Source: Methylococcaceae bacterium
Lineage (GTDB): Bacteria; Pseudomonadota; Gammaproteobacteria; Methylococcales; UBA1147
Reading direction: 5' to 3'
Assembly (NCBI GenBank): GCA_022616595.1
Contig: JAKEEL010000008.1
Coordinates: 1 to 15,411, forward strand
Length of the DNA stretch: 15,411 nucleotides
This document shows, piece after piece, positions 1-8,180 of this stretch. The notes beneath the pieces were generated by a model. That model was not told the DNA's origin. It saw only the letters and a list, made by a program, of their open reading frames with translations, and made no database searches. Position 1 is the first letter of the stretch. Each line of letters starts with the position of its first letter. Position numbers and translations under genes: made by a program.

Positions 1-30
1 CTCGACTCCGATGACCGAGCATCGCGGCCT

Positions 31-321
31 TCATTCGATCACTTTGGGCACCAGATACAGCCCGGCCTCCACCTGCGGCGCCTGAGACTGGAACAGTTCG
101 CGCTGGTTTTCCTCGGTCACCCGGTCGGCCCGCATCCGCTGGCTTTGGTCCAGTGGATGCGCCATCGGAGTGATTCCAGCGGTATCCGCGGAATTCAATT
201 GATCGACCAGTTCCAGTATGCCGCTCAGATCGCGGGCATAGCCATCGATATCCCCGGGATCAACCCGGATGCGGGCGAGCCAGGCAATATTTTTTACATC
301 ATCGGCACTTAAATGACTCAT
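31..321 (-). CDS. gatC: Asp-tRNA(Asn)/Glu-tRNA(Gln) amidotransferase subunit C
   Basis: GatC is the small subunit of the GatCAB amidotransferase, which converts Glu-tRNA(Gln) or Asp-tRNA(Asn) to the correctly amidated form in the cytoplasm; it wraps around GatA and stabilises the complex. The 96-residue product starts MSHLSADDVKNIAWLARI and carries the typical GatC pattern of an N-terminal helix, a central LDQLN-like helix and the segment with PMAHPLD followed by RADRV, ending in PKVIE. I chose the ATG at 321 because the family starts there and AAGGGG lies just upstream; the frame stays open 28 codons further, but that part has no family resemblance. The stop is 30 bases from the window edge, and gatA is expected just outside. 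The gene is divergent from mreB, an arrangement seen in other gammaproteobacteria. Confidence 0.95.
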   Translation of the reverse strand: MSHLSADDVKNIAWLARIRVDPGDIDGYARDLSGILELVDQLNSADTAGITPMAHPLDQSQRMRADRVTEENQRELFQSQAPQVEAGLYLVPKVIE

Positions 322-455
322 GCAACCCCTTATTTTTCCGGGACAGCCGGAACTCAAAAGCGGCACGGCTTCACGCGGATTCAAACCGTCCGGAAAACCA
401 CGCACCCGCGGCCGCGAAACTACACCAAAGCGGAAGAGTTCATCGCGTTCTTGAA

Positions 456-483
456 ATTATACTTTTCGGGCTTGTGTTCTGAA
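456..483 (-). promoter_or_regulatory. Candidate sigma-70 promoter for gatC operon
   Basis: On the minus strand a perfect TATAAT (456-461) is preceded at 16 nt by TTCAGA (478-483), which matches four of six bases of the TTGACA consensus. Transcription would start near 449 and give a leader of about 127 nt before gatC. The position in a divergent, otherwise gene-free interval fits, but this is pattern matching only. Confidence 0.5.
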
Positions 484-504
484 TAGTCCTGAATGCATTC
501 GCGA

Positions 505-657
505 TTAGAATCGTTAAAAAATTGTTGTCCGAAGCATCCGAAATTAAAGAATTTTTTCAGCAAGCTGTTATAGTTATAAAACGATCGGCTGGTATAGCTT
601 GCCCAAGACCCTGCCCGATTGTTAAAGTAGCCCAGTTTTGTACCTGGAATCCTGTAT
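505..657 (+). promoter_or_regulatory. AT-rich region upstream of mreB, probable promoter
   Basis: The 336 bases between gatC and mreB hold no convincing gene. The half next to mreB is AT-rich with several TATA-like hexamers on the plus strand (TATAGT at 569, TATAAA at 575, TATAGC at 593), but none has a good -35 at the right distance. The mreB promoter most likely lies here; I cannot pick the exact one. No terminator is needed, since the flanking genes diverge. Confidence 0.3.
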
Positions 658-1701
658 ATGCTCAAAAGACTTCGCGGACTCTTTTCCAACGATTTATCGA
701 TCGATCTCGGGACGGCGAACACGCTGATTTACATTCCCGGCCAGGGGATCGTGCTGAATGAACCTTCGGTCGTTGCGATCCGTGAAGACAAGCTGCGCGG
801 AGTCAAAACGGTTGCCGCCGTCGGTATGGAAGCCAAAATGATGCTGGGCCGGACTCCGGGTAACATCACGGCGATCAGGCCCTTGAAAGACGGGGTGATC
901 GCGGATTTTACCGTAACCGAGAAAATGCTTCAGTACTTCATCCATAAAGTACACGAAAGCAAACTCCTGCGCCCCAGTCCGCGCGTATTGATTTGCGTGC
1001 CGTGCGGCTCGACTCAGGTCGAGCGCCGCGCGATCAAAGAATCGGCCGCGGGCGCCGGTGCCCGCGAAGTGTATTTGATCGAAGAGCCGATGTCGGCCGC
1101 GGTCGGCGCGAATCTGCCGGTCGGCGAAGCGAAGGGTTCCATGGTTCTCGACATCGGCGGGGGTACTTCCGAGGTTGCGGTCATTTCGCTGAACGGCATC
1201 GTATATTCCGCTTCGGTCCGGATCGGCGGTGACCGTTTCGACGAGGCGATCATCAATTATGTACGGCGCAATTACGGTACTCTGATCGGAGAATCGACCG
1301 CGGAACGTATCAAACACCAGATTGGAACCGCTTATCCGGGCAGCGAAGTCAAGGAAATCGAGGTCAAGGGACGCAATCTGGCAGAAGGCGTACCGCGTAG
1401 TTTCGCGCTGAACAGCAATGAAATCCTGGAAGCCTTGCAGGAACCCCTGTCCGGAATCGTCGGCTCGGTCAAGGTTGCGCTCGAGCAAACGCCTCCCGAA
1501 TTGGGAGCCGATGTCGCGAACAGCGGCATTGTACTCACCGGCGGCGGCGCGCTGCTCAAAGATATCGACCGCCTGATTTCCGAAGAAACCGGGTTGCCGG
1601 TCCTGATTGCGGAGGATCCCCTGACCTGCGTTGCGCGCGGCGGTGGTAGAATTCTTGAGATGATGGATGAAAAAGGCCCCGCCTCGTTTTCGCTCGAATA
1701 A
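658..1701 (+). CDS. mreB: Rod-shape-determining actin homologue MreB
   Basis: MreB is the bacterial actin that polymerises on the inner face of the cytoplasmic membrane and guides the wall-elongation machinery, thus setting rod shape. The product has 347 residues, the same length as the E. coli protein. It begins with a short amphipathic stretch (MLKRLRGLFS) expected to bind the membrane. It then shows the actin-fold nucleotide motifs: phosphate-1 loop DLGTANTLIY near residues 17-26, phosphate-2 loop DIGGGTSEVAV in the middle, and adenosine motif TGGGALLKDID near the C-terminus. It is the first gene of the mreBCD-mrdAB run. The ATG is preceded only by a weak GGA at about 645. A 70-base gap separates it from the apparent mreC start. 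Confidence 0.98.
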   Translation: MLKRLRGLFSNDLSIDLGTANTLIYIPGQGIVLNEPSVVAIREDKLRGVKTVAAVGMEAKMMLGRTPGNITAIRPLKDGVIADFTVTEKMLQYFIHKVHESKLLRPSPRVLICVPCGSTQVERRAIKESAAGAGAREVYLIEEPMSAAVGANLPVGEAKGSMVLDIGGGTSEVAVISLNGIVYSASVRIGGDRFDEAIINYVRRNYGTLIGESTAERIKHQIGTAYPGSEVKEIEVKGRNLAEGVPRSFALNSNEILEALQEPLSGIVGSVKVALEQTPPELGADVANSGIVLTGGGALLKDIDRLISEETGLPVLIAEDPLTCVARGGGRILEMMDEKGPASFSLE

Positions 1702-1722
1702 CCCTCTGGTCGATCGACGGCA

Positions 1723-1774
1723 AACGGCGGTTCCGCTATGATCCGATCGCAAATACAACGGTAATTCCGCTATT
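1723..1774 (+). repeat. Imperfect direct repeat of the mreC start context
   Basis: Two 18-nt copies, 1723-1740 and 1757-1774, match at 14 positions and share the unbroken 9-mer TTCCGCTAT. The first copy ends in ATG (1738-1740) and the second in ATT (1772-1774), the latter being the codon where MreC homology begins. The similarity does not continue downstream of the copies. Confidence 0.6.
1738..1764 (+). other. Possible mini-ORF upstream of mreC
   Basis: ATG at 1738 opens a nine-codon frame (MIRSQIQR and a TAA at 1762-1764) in a different frame from mreC. It ends 7 nt before the ATT at which MreC homology starts, so a terminating ribosome could reinitiate there. It has only a weak GGCGG upstream. 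It may simply be chance; there is no evidence that the peptide itself matters. Confidence 0.25.
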
Positions 1775-2665
1775 AAGCAGATATTTTCCAAAGGATCCTC
1801 AATCAATATCCGATTGCTGATCGCAATCTCGGTGTCGATTGTCCTCATGGCCGTCAACCAGCGCAGCGAACATTTGACCCCCGTGAGATCCGTACTGTCT
1901 TTGGCCGTATATCCGATTCAGTACCTGGTCAGCCTGCCCGATCGATTCGGACATCAAATGATGGATTCGTTCTCCGAATACAAGGACTTGCTGGAAGAGA
2001 ACCGCAGGCTGAAGGAGGAACAACTGGTGTACAAAACCCGGCTGCTGAAATTCTCGGCCTTGGAAAAAGAGAACATCCGGCTTCGGAATCTGCTCGACAG
2101 TTCCTTCAAACTCGGTGAACAAGTGCTGGTCGGGGAACTGCTCGCCGTGAATCTCGATCCTTACAAGCAGACGGTTCTGGTCGATAAGGGTACCCGCTTC
2201 GGGGTCTTCGTCGGGCAACCGGTCCTTGACGCGAATGGAGTGGTCGGACAGGTCTACCGTGCCAATCCGTTGAACTCGGAGATCGTGCTGATCTCCGACC
2301 CGAGCCACGCGCTGCCGGTTCAGGTCAACCGCAACGGTTTGCGCACCATCGCCGTGGGAAACGGCAGAATCAACGAGCTGTCGCTGCCTTTTCTGCCGAA
2401 TAATGTCGATATCGAGGTGGGTGATCTGATTATTACTTCCGGGCTCGGCGGGACATTTCCCCAAGGCTATCCGGTCGGGACGATCACCGAAGTCACTCCG
2501 CAGCCCGAGAAGCCCTTTTCACGCATCACAGCCAAGCCCTCCGCCCATCTCGACCGCAGCCGCGAACTGTTGCTGGTCTGGAGTAACCAGGATCCCCTAT
2601 TGCCGCTCCCCGCCAAACCGGAAAACCCGGAAGATCATCGATCGGAACATGAGGTTCACGAATAA
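1772..2665 (+). CDS. mreC: Rod-shape-determining protein MreC, apparent ATT start
   Basis: MreC is a bitopic inner-membrane protein whose periplasmic part joins PBP2 to the MreB/MreD/RodA machine. The 297-residue reading shows a short cytoplasmic start ending IFSKGSSINIR, one membrane helix at about 13-28, a coiled coil at about 67-109 (LLEENRRLKEE and EKENIRLRNLL) and the two beta domains with the conserved TSGLGGTFPQGYPVG. The E. coli protein begins MKPIFSRGPS, which aligns with IKQIFSKGSS here, so translation should begin at ATT 1772. In this frame a TGA lies at 1739-1741, and no ATG, GTG or TTG follows until TTG 1814, which would delete the conserved N-terminus and has no well-placed ribosome site. 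Starting at TTG 1814 (283 residues) is the fallback. The end overlaps mreD by 17 nt. Confidence 0.9.
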   Translation: MKQIFSKGSSINIRLLIAISVSIVLMAVNQRSEHLTPVRSVLSLAVYPIQYLVSLPDRFGHQMMDSFSEYKDLLEENRRLKEEQLVYKTRLLKFSALEKENIRLRNLLDSSFKLGEQVLVGELLAVNLDPYKQTVLVDKGTRFGVFVGQPVLDANGVVGQVYRANPLNSEIVLISDPSHALPVQVNRNGLRTIAVGNGRINELSLPFLPNNVDIEVGDLIITSGLGGTFPQGYPVGTITEVTPQPEKPFSRITAKPSAHLDRSRELLLVWSNQDPLLPLPAKPENPEDHRSEHEVHE

Positions 2666-3137
2666 TCAGGGAAACGGCACGGTTGTTCTCAGCATAATGG
2701 TCGCGATGGCACTTAGGATTCTGCCCTGGTCCCGTGACTGGGTTCTGTTCAATCCGGATTGGATCCTCCTGATCGTAATCTACTGGTGCCTGACCATCCC
2801 GGACCGCTTTAATATCGGTTCGGCCTGGATCGTTGGCATACTGGCCGACGCATTGACCGGACAGTTATTGGGCCAGCATGCCTTGACTTATTCGGTGGTC
2901 GCATACATTGTCGTGCGTCTGCATAAGCGCATACGGGTGTTCCGACTGCCTCAGCAAATCGTTATCATTCTGTGCCTGTTGTTGCTGTCGCAGCTTTTGG
3001 TTTTCTGGACTCAGAATATTCAAGGAACCGGGCATACCGATTGGACCTACTGGGTCCCGTCCGGCAGCGGGGCTTTGATGTGGCCGCTGGTTTATATTCT
3101 GCTCGGGGGATCCCAGCACCGGGCGAAAATCGATTGA
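2649..3137 (+). CDS. mreD: Rod-shape-determining membrane protein MreD
   Basis: MreD is the small polytopic inner-membrane member of the elongasome that links MreC to the rest of the complex. The 162-residue product is strongly hydrophobic with about five to six membrane segments, and contains the family-typical WSRDWVLFNPDWILLIVIYWCL and GILADALTGQLLGQHAL regions. The start ATG lies inside the end of mreC (17-nt overlap) with GGAA just before it, which indicates translational coupling. Length is normal for the family. The identification rests on position after mreC as well as on these motifs, because MreD sequences are poorly conserved. Confidence 0.93.
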   Translation: MRFTNNQGNGTVVLSIMVAMALRILPWSRDWVLFNPDWILLIVIYWCLTIPDRFNIGSAWIVGILADALTGQLLGQHALTYSVVAYIVVRLHKRIRVFRLPQQIVIILCLLLLSQLLVFWTQNIQGTGHTDWTYWVPSGSGALMWPLVYILLGGSQHRAKID

Positions 3138-3207
3138 CCGGAACAATGGAACCGCCGTGGCTGGATTGATTTCTTCGCTCCCTTCTCTCCAAAGTAGCAA
3201 TCGACCG

Positions 3208-5049
3208 ATGCCGCGCCGTCTTACGATCAAAGACGCCTATCTTGAGAACCGGTTGTTCCTGAACCGGCTCGTGGTTGCGGTCGCCGGCATTCTGGTATTC
3301 GTGATCGGACTCACAGCCCGGTTGGTCTATCTCCAAGTCGCGGGCCACGAACACTATTCGAGTCTTTCCAAGAACAACCGGGTCAAAATTTCACCCCTGC
3401 CGCCAACGCGCGGCCTGATTTACGATCGGAACGGCGAAATCCTTGCCGAAAACGTGACGACCTACAGCCTGGAAATCATTCCGGAGCAAGTCGATGATCT
3501 GGAACGAACCCTGCTGTCCTTAAAGACTCTACTGAACATTGACGACGAGGAGATCGAAAGCTTCCGGACTTTGAAACGCCGCAGCAAAAGCTTTGCCAGC
3601 ATTCCTCTTCTATTGCGGATGAACGAGGACGAACTGGCCCGTTTTTCGGTCAGACGCCTGCATTTCCCGGGTGTCGAAATCCACGCCAGGCTGGTTCGCA
3701 AATATCCGCATGCGGACCTCATGTCGCATGTGATCGGTTATGTCGGCCGGATCAACGAAGATGAATTGAAATCGATCGACGCGGCTGTTTATCAAGGCAC
3801 CAATCATATCGGTAAGATCGGTATCGAAAAGTCCTACGAAACCGTGTTGCACGGCACAGCCGGTTACGAAGAAATCGAAACCAACGCCCAGGGGAGACTG
3901 ATTCACACGATCGGCAATGTGTCGCCGACCCCGGGGGCCGACCTCCACCTGAGCCTCGACATCCATTTGCAGAAAACGGCTTATGATGCACTCGCCGAAT
4001 ATACCGGAGCCGTGGTGGCGATCGAACCGGACACCGGGAATGTCCTGGTCTTCGCGAGCAAGCCCGGTTTCGATCCGAATCCCTTCGTGTACGGCATTCC
4101 CAAGAAAGACTACGCAGCGCTTCAGTCCTCGCCCGATCGGCCCTTGTTCAACCGCGCGCTGCACGGCGTATATCCGCCCGGCTCGACCGTGAAGCCCTTC
4201 ATCGGACTTGCCGGGCTCGAGGTTGGCGCCACGGATCGCGGCCGGCGAACCTACTGTCCGGGCTTCTATCGACTCCCGAATTCATCCCACAGATATCGTG
4301 ACTGGAGAAAAGGGGGACACGGGTCCGTCGATTTGAAGACCGCGATCATCCAGTCCTGCGATGTGTATTTTTACGACCTTGCGCATGACATGGGGATCAC
4401 CCGCCTGTCCGGGTTTCTGGCCAGGTTTGGTTTCGGTACTCGAACCGGAATCGATCTCACCGGCGAGAAGTCGGGACTGCTGCCGTCCCCGGAATGGAAA
4501 CGCAGGATACGCAATCAGCCCTGGTATCCCGGCGAAACCCTGATTACCGGAATAGGCCAGGGATTTTTTCAGGTGACTACGCTGCAACTCGCGAAAGCGA
4601 CGGCCATCATGGCCAATCGCGGAAGGGCGGTCAGTCCCCGCCTGGTCACACGCATCGTCCATCATGATCATTCGATAATCACGGTGCAGCCCGACGCTTC
4701 GGACGTCCCGCTCGGGGCCGCGAACGTCGATTCGATCATCGAGGCCATGATCGATGTGGTTCACGGCGCGCGCGGCACGGCGCGCAAAATCAGCGAAGGG
4801 ATCGATTACCGGATCGCGGGCAAGACCGGCACGGCCCAGGTCTTCACGGTAAAACAGCAAGAAAGCTACAAGGAAAGCCAGGTGGACAAGAAACTGCGCG
4901 ACCATGCGCTGTTCGTGGCTTTCGCTCCGGCCGATCGCCCGCGCATTGCGATCTCGGTAATCGTCGAGAATGGCGGACACGGCGGATCGGTGGCGGCTCC
5001 GATCGCAGGACTGGTGATCAAACAGTATCTGGCGAACAAATCCTCATGA
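3208..5049 (+). CDS. mrdA: Penicillin-binding protein 2, elongasome transpeptidase
   Basis: PBP2 is the class B transpeptidase that cross-links new peptidoglycan during side-wall growth, acting with RodA in the periplasm. The 613-residue product has a short cytoplasmic start, one membrane anchor (LVVAVAGILVFVIGLTARLVYLQV), the PBP dimerisation region with PPTRGLIYDRNGEILAEN, and a transpeptidase domain. The catalytic motifs are complete: S326-T-V-K329 (YPPGSTVKP), S383-C-D385 (the S-x-D variant usual in PBP2) and K539-T-G541. I chose ATG 3208 because MPRRLTIKD resembles the Pseudomonas PBP2 start. An in-frame GTG at 3157, preceded by GGAA, would add 17 residues and cannot be excluded. The last codon overlaps rodA. 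Confidence 0.96.
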   Translation: MPRRLTIKDAYLENRLFLNRLVVAVAGILVFVIGLTARLVYLQVAGHEHYSSLSKNNRVKISPLPPTRGLIYDRNGEILAENVTTYSLEIIPEQVDDLERTLLSLKTLLNIDDEEIESFRTLKRRSKSFASIPLLLRMNEDELARFSVRRLHFPGVEIHARLVRKYPHADLMSHVIGYVGRINEDELKSIDAAVYQGTNHIGKIGIEKSYETVLHGTAGYEEIETNAQGRLIHTIGNVSPTPGADLHLSLDIHLQKTAYDALAEYTGAVVAIEPDTGNVLVFASKPGFDPNPFVYGIPKKDYAALQSSPDRPLFNRALHGVYPPGSTVKPFIGLAGLEVGATDRGRRTYCPGFYRLPNSSHRYRDWRKGGHGSVDLKTAIIQSCDVYFYDLAHDMGITRLSGFLARFGFGTRTGIDLTGEKSGLLPSPEWKRRIRNQPWYPGETLITGIGQGFFQVTTLQLAKATAIMANRGRAVSPRLVTRIVHHDHSIITVQPDASDVPLGAANVDSIIEAMIDVVHGARGTARKISEGIDYRIAGKTGTAQVFTVKQQESYKESQVDKKLRDHALFVAFAPADRPRIAISVIVENGGHGGSVAAPIAGLVIKQYLANKSS

Positions 5050-6179
5050 CGTATTCGGTTCCGCAAGTCCGCTTTCCTTTACCGGCCGAGCCGCCGGGCG
5101 GTTTCTTCTACAAGATACACGTCGACCTGACCTTGCTGGCGGCTCTGATCCTTTTATCCAGTATCGGTTTCGTAATCCTTTACAGCGCAGGCGGTCAACA
5201 CATCGACCTGGTGTTCCGGCAGGCTACGCGGCTCGGAATCGCCTACGCGACCATGCTGATACTGGCACAGATACCGCCGCGCCATTTCAGACACTATGCT
5301 CCCGGACTGTTCGTGATCGGAATCGGTTTGCTGGCCGCGGTATTGATCATGGGAGAAATCGGCAAGGGCGCGCAACGCTGGTTGAACTTGGGGCTTTTCC
5401 GCTTCCAGCCATCCGAAATGATCAAGATTTCAACCCCGATGATGATCTCGTGGTACCTGGCCGAGAACCCGCTGCCTCCGCGAATCAAGCAGATCCTGAT
5501 CACCGGGATACTGATCATTGTACCGACCCTGTTGATCGCGAAACAACCGGATCTCGGAACCGCGCTGTTGGTCGCCGCTTCCGGAGCGGCGGTGCTGTTC
5601 GTATCCGGAATCCGCTGGCGTTTTCTGCTCAAGGTCGGCATCGTGCTGGGCGGATTGACCCCCCTTCTGTGGCACTTCATGCGCGAATATCAGCGCGCGC
5701 GTATTCTGACCTTTTTAAATCCCGAGGCGGATCCGCTGGGAAACGGCTACCATATCATTCAATCCAAAATCGCGATTGGGTCGGGCGGCATCTACGGAAA
5801 AGGCTGGCTCAATGGCACCCAGGCCCAACTCGAGTTTCTGCCGGAACGATCCACCGATTTCATTTTCGCGGTCTTTGCCGAAGAATTCGGCCTGCTGGGC
5901 TGCCTGACCCTTCTCCTGGTCTATCTTATGATCATCTGCCGCTGTCTGTATATCGCATTACAGGCCCAGGATACCTTCAGCCGGCTGCTCGCGGGCAGCC
6001 TGTCGATTACGTTTTTCGTATATGTTTTTGTCAATATCGGCATGGTCATCGGGATCCTGCCGGTGGTCGGTGTTCCGTTGCCGCTGATCAGCTACGGAGG
6101 CACTTCGATGGTGACCTTGCTCGCGGGATTCGGTATCCTTATGTCGATCCACACGCACCGAAGATTATTGCCCATATAG
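5046..6179 (+). CDS. mrdB: Peptidoglycan glycosyltransferase RodA
   Basis: RodA is the SEDS-family polymerase that makes glycan strands from lipid II for wall elongation and works as a pair with PBP2. The 377-residue product has about ten membrane helices, the conserved GKGAQRWLNLG and RFQPSEMIKI loops, the catalytic-region motif LPERSTDFIFAVFAEEFG (Asp271 is the expected essential acidic residue) and the family signature NIGMVIGILPVVGVPLPLISYGG near 330-352. Its ATG overlaps the mrdA stop as ATGA, a classical coupling arrangement for these two partners. Confidence 0.97.
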   Translation: MTYSVPQVRFPLPAEPPGGFFYKIHVDLTLLAALILLSSIGFVILYSAGGQHIDLVFRQATRLGIAYATMLILAQIPPRHFRHYAPGLFVIGIGLLAAVLIMGEIGKGAQRWLNLGLFRFQPSEMIKISTPMMISWYLAENPLPPRIKQILITGILIIVPTLLIAKQPDLGTALLVAASGAAVLFVSGIRWRFLLKVGIVLGGLTPLLWHFMREYQRARILTFLNPEADPLGNGYHIIQSKIAIGSGGIYGKGWLNGTQAQLEFLPERSTDFIFAVFAEEFGLLGCLTLLLVYLMIICRCLYIALQAQDTFSRLLAGSLSITFFVYVFVNIGMVIGILPVVGVPLPLISYGGTSMVTLLAGFGILMSIHTHRRLLPI

Positions 6180-6219
6180 ACATTACGTTAGTAATCGTTT
6201 TTAATCTGAACTTTGAAGA

Positions 6220-7254
6220 ATGTACAAGCGATTCCCGATTTCCATTCCGAAGCTCCGTTGTGTGACTAAGCACGTCGCTGTTTATTGGGTCATATTTTCC
6301 ATGCTCCTCTCGGGGTGCGGGTACGCCTCGTCGTCGCTGACCCAGCGCGAGGACGTCAGGGCCTTTATCGATAAAATGGTCGTCCAGCATGGATTCAGTC
6401 GAGAGGACCTGATCGAATTGTTCAAGAACGCCCGGATCAAGGATGGTATCATTCGCGCCATGACCCGACCCGCCGAATCGAAGCCCTGGCATGTCTATCG
6501 AAGCCTGTTCATCTCCGAGCGACAAATCGACGCGGGAGTCGAATTCTGGCTCGCGAACGCCTCGTCCCTGGCCGAAGCCGAGAGGCAATACGGCGTACCC
6601 GCCGAAATCATTGTCGCGATCCTCGGAGTGGAGACCCGCTATGGCGATAATGCCGGATCTTTTCGGATAGTCGACGCGCTTTCGACGCTCGCATTCGACT
6701 ACCCGAAGAGAGGCGCGTTCTTCACCGGTGAACTCGAACAATTTCTGCTCTTGTGCCGCGAAGAAAAGATGGACCCCTTGGAACCGGTCGGGTCCTATGC
6801 CGGCGCGATGGGAATTCCCCAGTTCATGCCGAGCAGTTTCCGAACATTCGCGAAGGATCAGGACAGCGATGGACGGCGCGATATCTGGCACAACAACCGC
6901 GATGCGATCGCCAGCGTGGCCAATTATTTCAGCGAACACGGATGGATAAAGGACGGACCGGTGACTTTTCCGGCCATCATTCAGGGCAACAGATTTCGAA
7001 GCTTGCTTGGCAGCGGGCTCAAACCGGATACCAGCGTGAGTCGCATGCAATCCGCGGGAATCAATATTCCGGCCGGTATCGATGTCAATCAGGAAGCAAA
7101 ACTACTGCAATTGGATAACGAATATGGACCCAGTTACTGGGTTACTTTGGCCAACTTTTATGTCATTACCCGTTACAATCACAGCGCTTTGTATGCGATG
7201 GCCGTGTATCAACTGAGTCGCGAAATCCTGCACAGGAAAGAATATCGCGCGTAG
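6220..7254 (+). CDS. mltB: Membrane-bound lytic murein transglycosylase B
   Basis: MltB is an outer-membrane lipoprotein that cuts the MurNAc-GlcNAc bond of peptidoglycan, forming 1,6-anhydro-MurNAc ends. The 344-residue product has a signal peptide with lipobox L30-S-G-C33 and Gly at +2, which points to outer-membrane sorting. The transglycosylase domain holds the catalytic glutamate E138 in VETRYGDN, followed by the GAMGIPQFMPSSF region, the DSDGRRDIW calcium-binding-like loop and the C-terminal VITRYNHSALYAMAVYQL signature of the SltB1/MltB family. It lies 40 bases after rodA. No separate promoter is obvious. Confidence 0.95.
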   Translation: MYKRFPISIPKLRCVTKHVAVYWVIFSMLLSGCGYASSSLTQREDVRAFIDKMVVQHGFSREDLIELFKNARIKDGIIRAMTRPAESKPWHVYRSLFISERQIDAGVEFWLANASSLAEAERQYGVPAEIIVAILGVETRYGDNAGSFRIVDALSTLAFDYPKRGAFFTGELEQFLLLCREEKMDPLEPVGSYAGAMGIPQFMPSSFRTFAKDQDSDGRRDIWHNNRDAIASVANYFSEHGWIKDGPVTFPAIIQGNRFRSLLGSGLKPDTSVSRMQSAGINIPAGIDVNQEAKLLQLDNEYGPSYWVTLANFYVITRYNHSALYAMAVYQLSREILHRKEYRA

Positions 7255-7263
7255 GAGTCAACC

Positions 7264-8148
7264 ATGTACTATACCCGTCCCCTGATAAGAAACTGGTGTT
7301 TGATCCGCATCATCCCGAAGCAGCCCGGATTCATGCTGTTGGTCGCCTGTCTAGTCATCCACGGCTGCGCGGGAACCAATCACTCGATCCGCAAAAGCAG
7401 CCATGCGCAGCGTGACGGTGCACCGGATAATCCGATTGACGTGGACAAAGTTCCGGATCCGATACCCCGCCATGAAGCGAAAAGTAAATCCGGAAATCCG
7501 TCCTCCTACGTGGTTTGGGGCAAGCGCTATTACGTGATGCACGAGGCCAGGGATTTCGTTCAACGTGGCCTCGCATCCTGGTATGGAACCAAGTTTCACG
7601 GCCGCAGAACTTCGAGCGGCGAACCCTATGACATGTACGCCATGACGGCGGCGCATAAGACCCTGCCGCTGCCCTGCTATCTGCAGGTCAAAAACCTCGA
7701 GAACGGCCGAAGCATCGTGGTTCGCGTGAATGATCGCGGGCCTTTTCACGACCACCGTATCGTCGATTTGTCCTATACCGCCGCGAAAAAGCTGGACATC
7801 GTCAGGACCGGCACCGGTTACGTGGAAATACGGAATATCACGCCCCCGAGGCAGACGGTTCCGGTAACGATCGTACGCCGCACCGATTCGACAAAATTGT
7901 ATGTACAGATCGGCGCGTTCAAGAATCGGGCTAACGCCGATAAACTGCTGAGTTCAATCGACAGGCCCTGGCTTCCCGATACCCGGATCAAGGCCGGGAC
8001 TCTGGATCGGGAACCTGTTTACCGCGTCCAGCTCGGTCCGATCGATACCTTTGGCGAGGCGCGGCGTGTCGTCGCGAGGCTGGGTGAAATCGGGTTCACC
8101 TCGACCCGAGTCGTGCGCGACCCGGCAAGCCCGTATATCAATAACTAA
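7264..8148 (+). CDS. rlpA: RlpA septal-ring lytic transglycosylase with SPOR domain
   Basis: RlpA is an outer-membrane lipoprotein that, in Pseudomonas, cleaves glycan strands lacking stem peptides. This 294-residue product has an N-terminal signal with a likely lipobox Cys at C35 (VIHGC, with an unusual His at -2) and a linker. A double-psi beta-barrel follows at about 100-190 with GLASWYG, E120, D123, H131 and the NDRGPF motif containing D157. A C-terminal SPOR domain occupies about 211-286 (KLYVQIGAF and VYRVQLGPI), which binds denuded glycans. GGAG at 5 nt from ATG 7264 supports the start. The barrel residues reported as catalytic in the family are all present, so it is probably active rather than just structural. 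It sits nine bases after mltB. Confidence 0.95.
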   Translation: MYYTRPLIRNWCLIRIIPKQPGFMLLVACLVIHGCAGTNHSIRKSSHAQRDGAPDNPIDVDKVPDPIPRHEAKSKSGNPSSYVVWGKRYYVMHEARDFVQRGLASWYGTKFHGRRTSSGEPYDMYAMTAAHKTLPLPCYLQVKNLENGRSIVVRVNDRGPFHDHRIVDLSYTAAKKLDIVRTGTGYVEIRNITPPRQTVPVTIVRRTDSTKLYVQIGAFKNRANADKLLSSIDRPWLPDTRIKAGTLDREPVYRVQLGPIDTFGEARRVVARLGEIGFTSTRVVRDPASPYINN

Positions 8149-8180
8149 TCCAATTCGACTCCAAATCCGCCTGATTTCCC

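Noticed and set aside
694..1857. A 387-codon open frame on the minus strand opposite mreB
   Set aside because: mreB on the plus strand is certain; the antisense frame is a by-product of GC-rich codon use and has low-complexity Arg/Asp-rich content with no domain pattern.
5450..6265. A 271-codon open frame overlapping rodA in another plus-strand frame
   Set aside because: RodA has the complete SEDS signature in its own frame; the other frame is Arg/Gly/Pro-rich with no membrane pattern.
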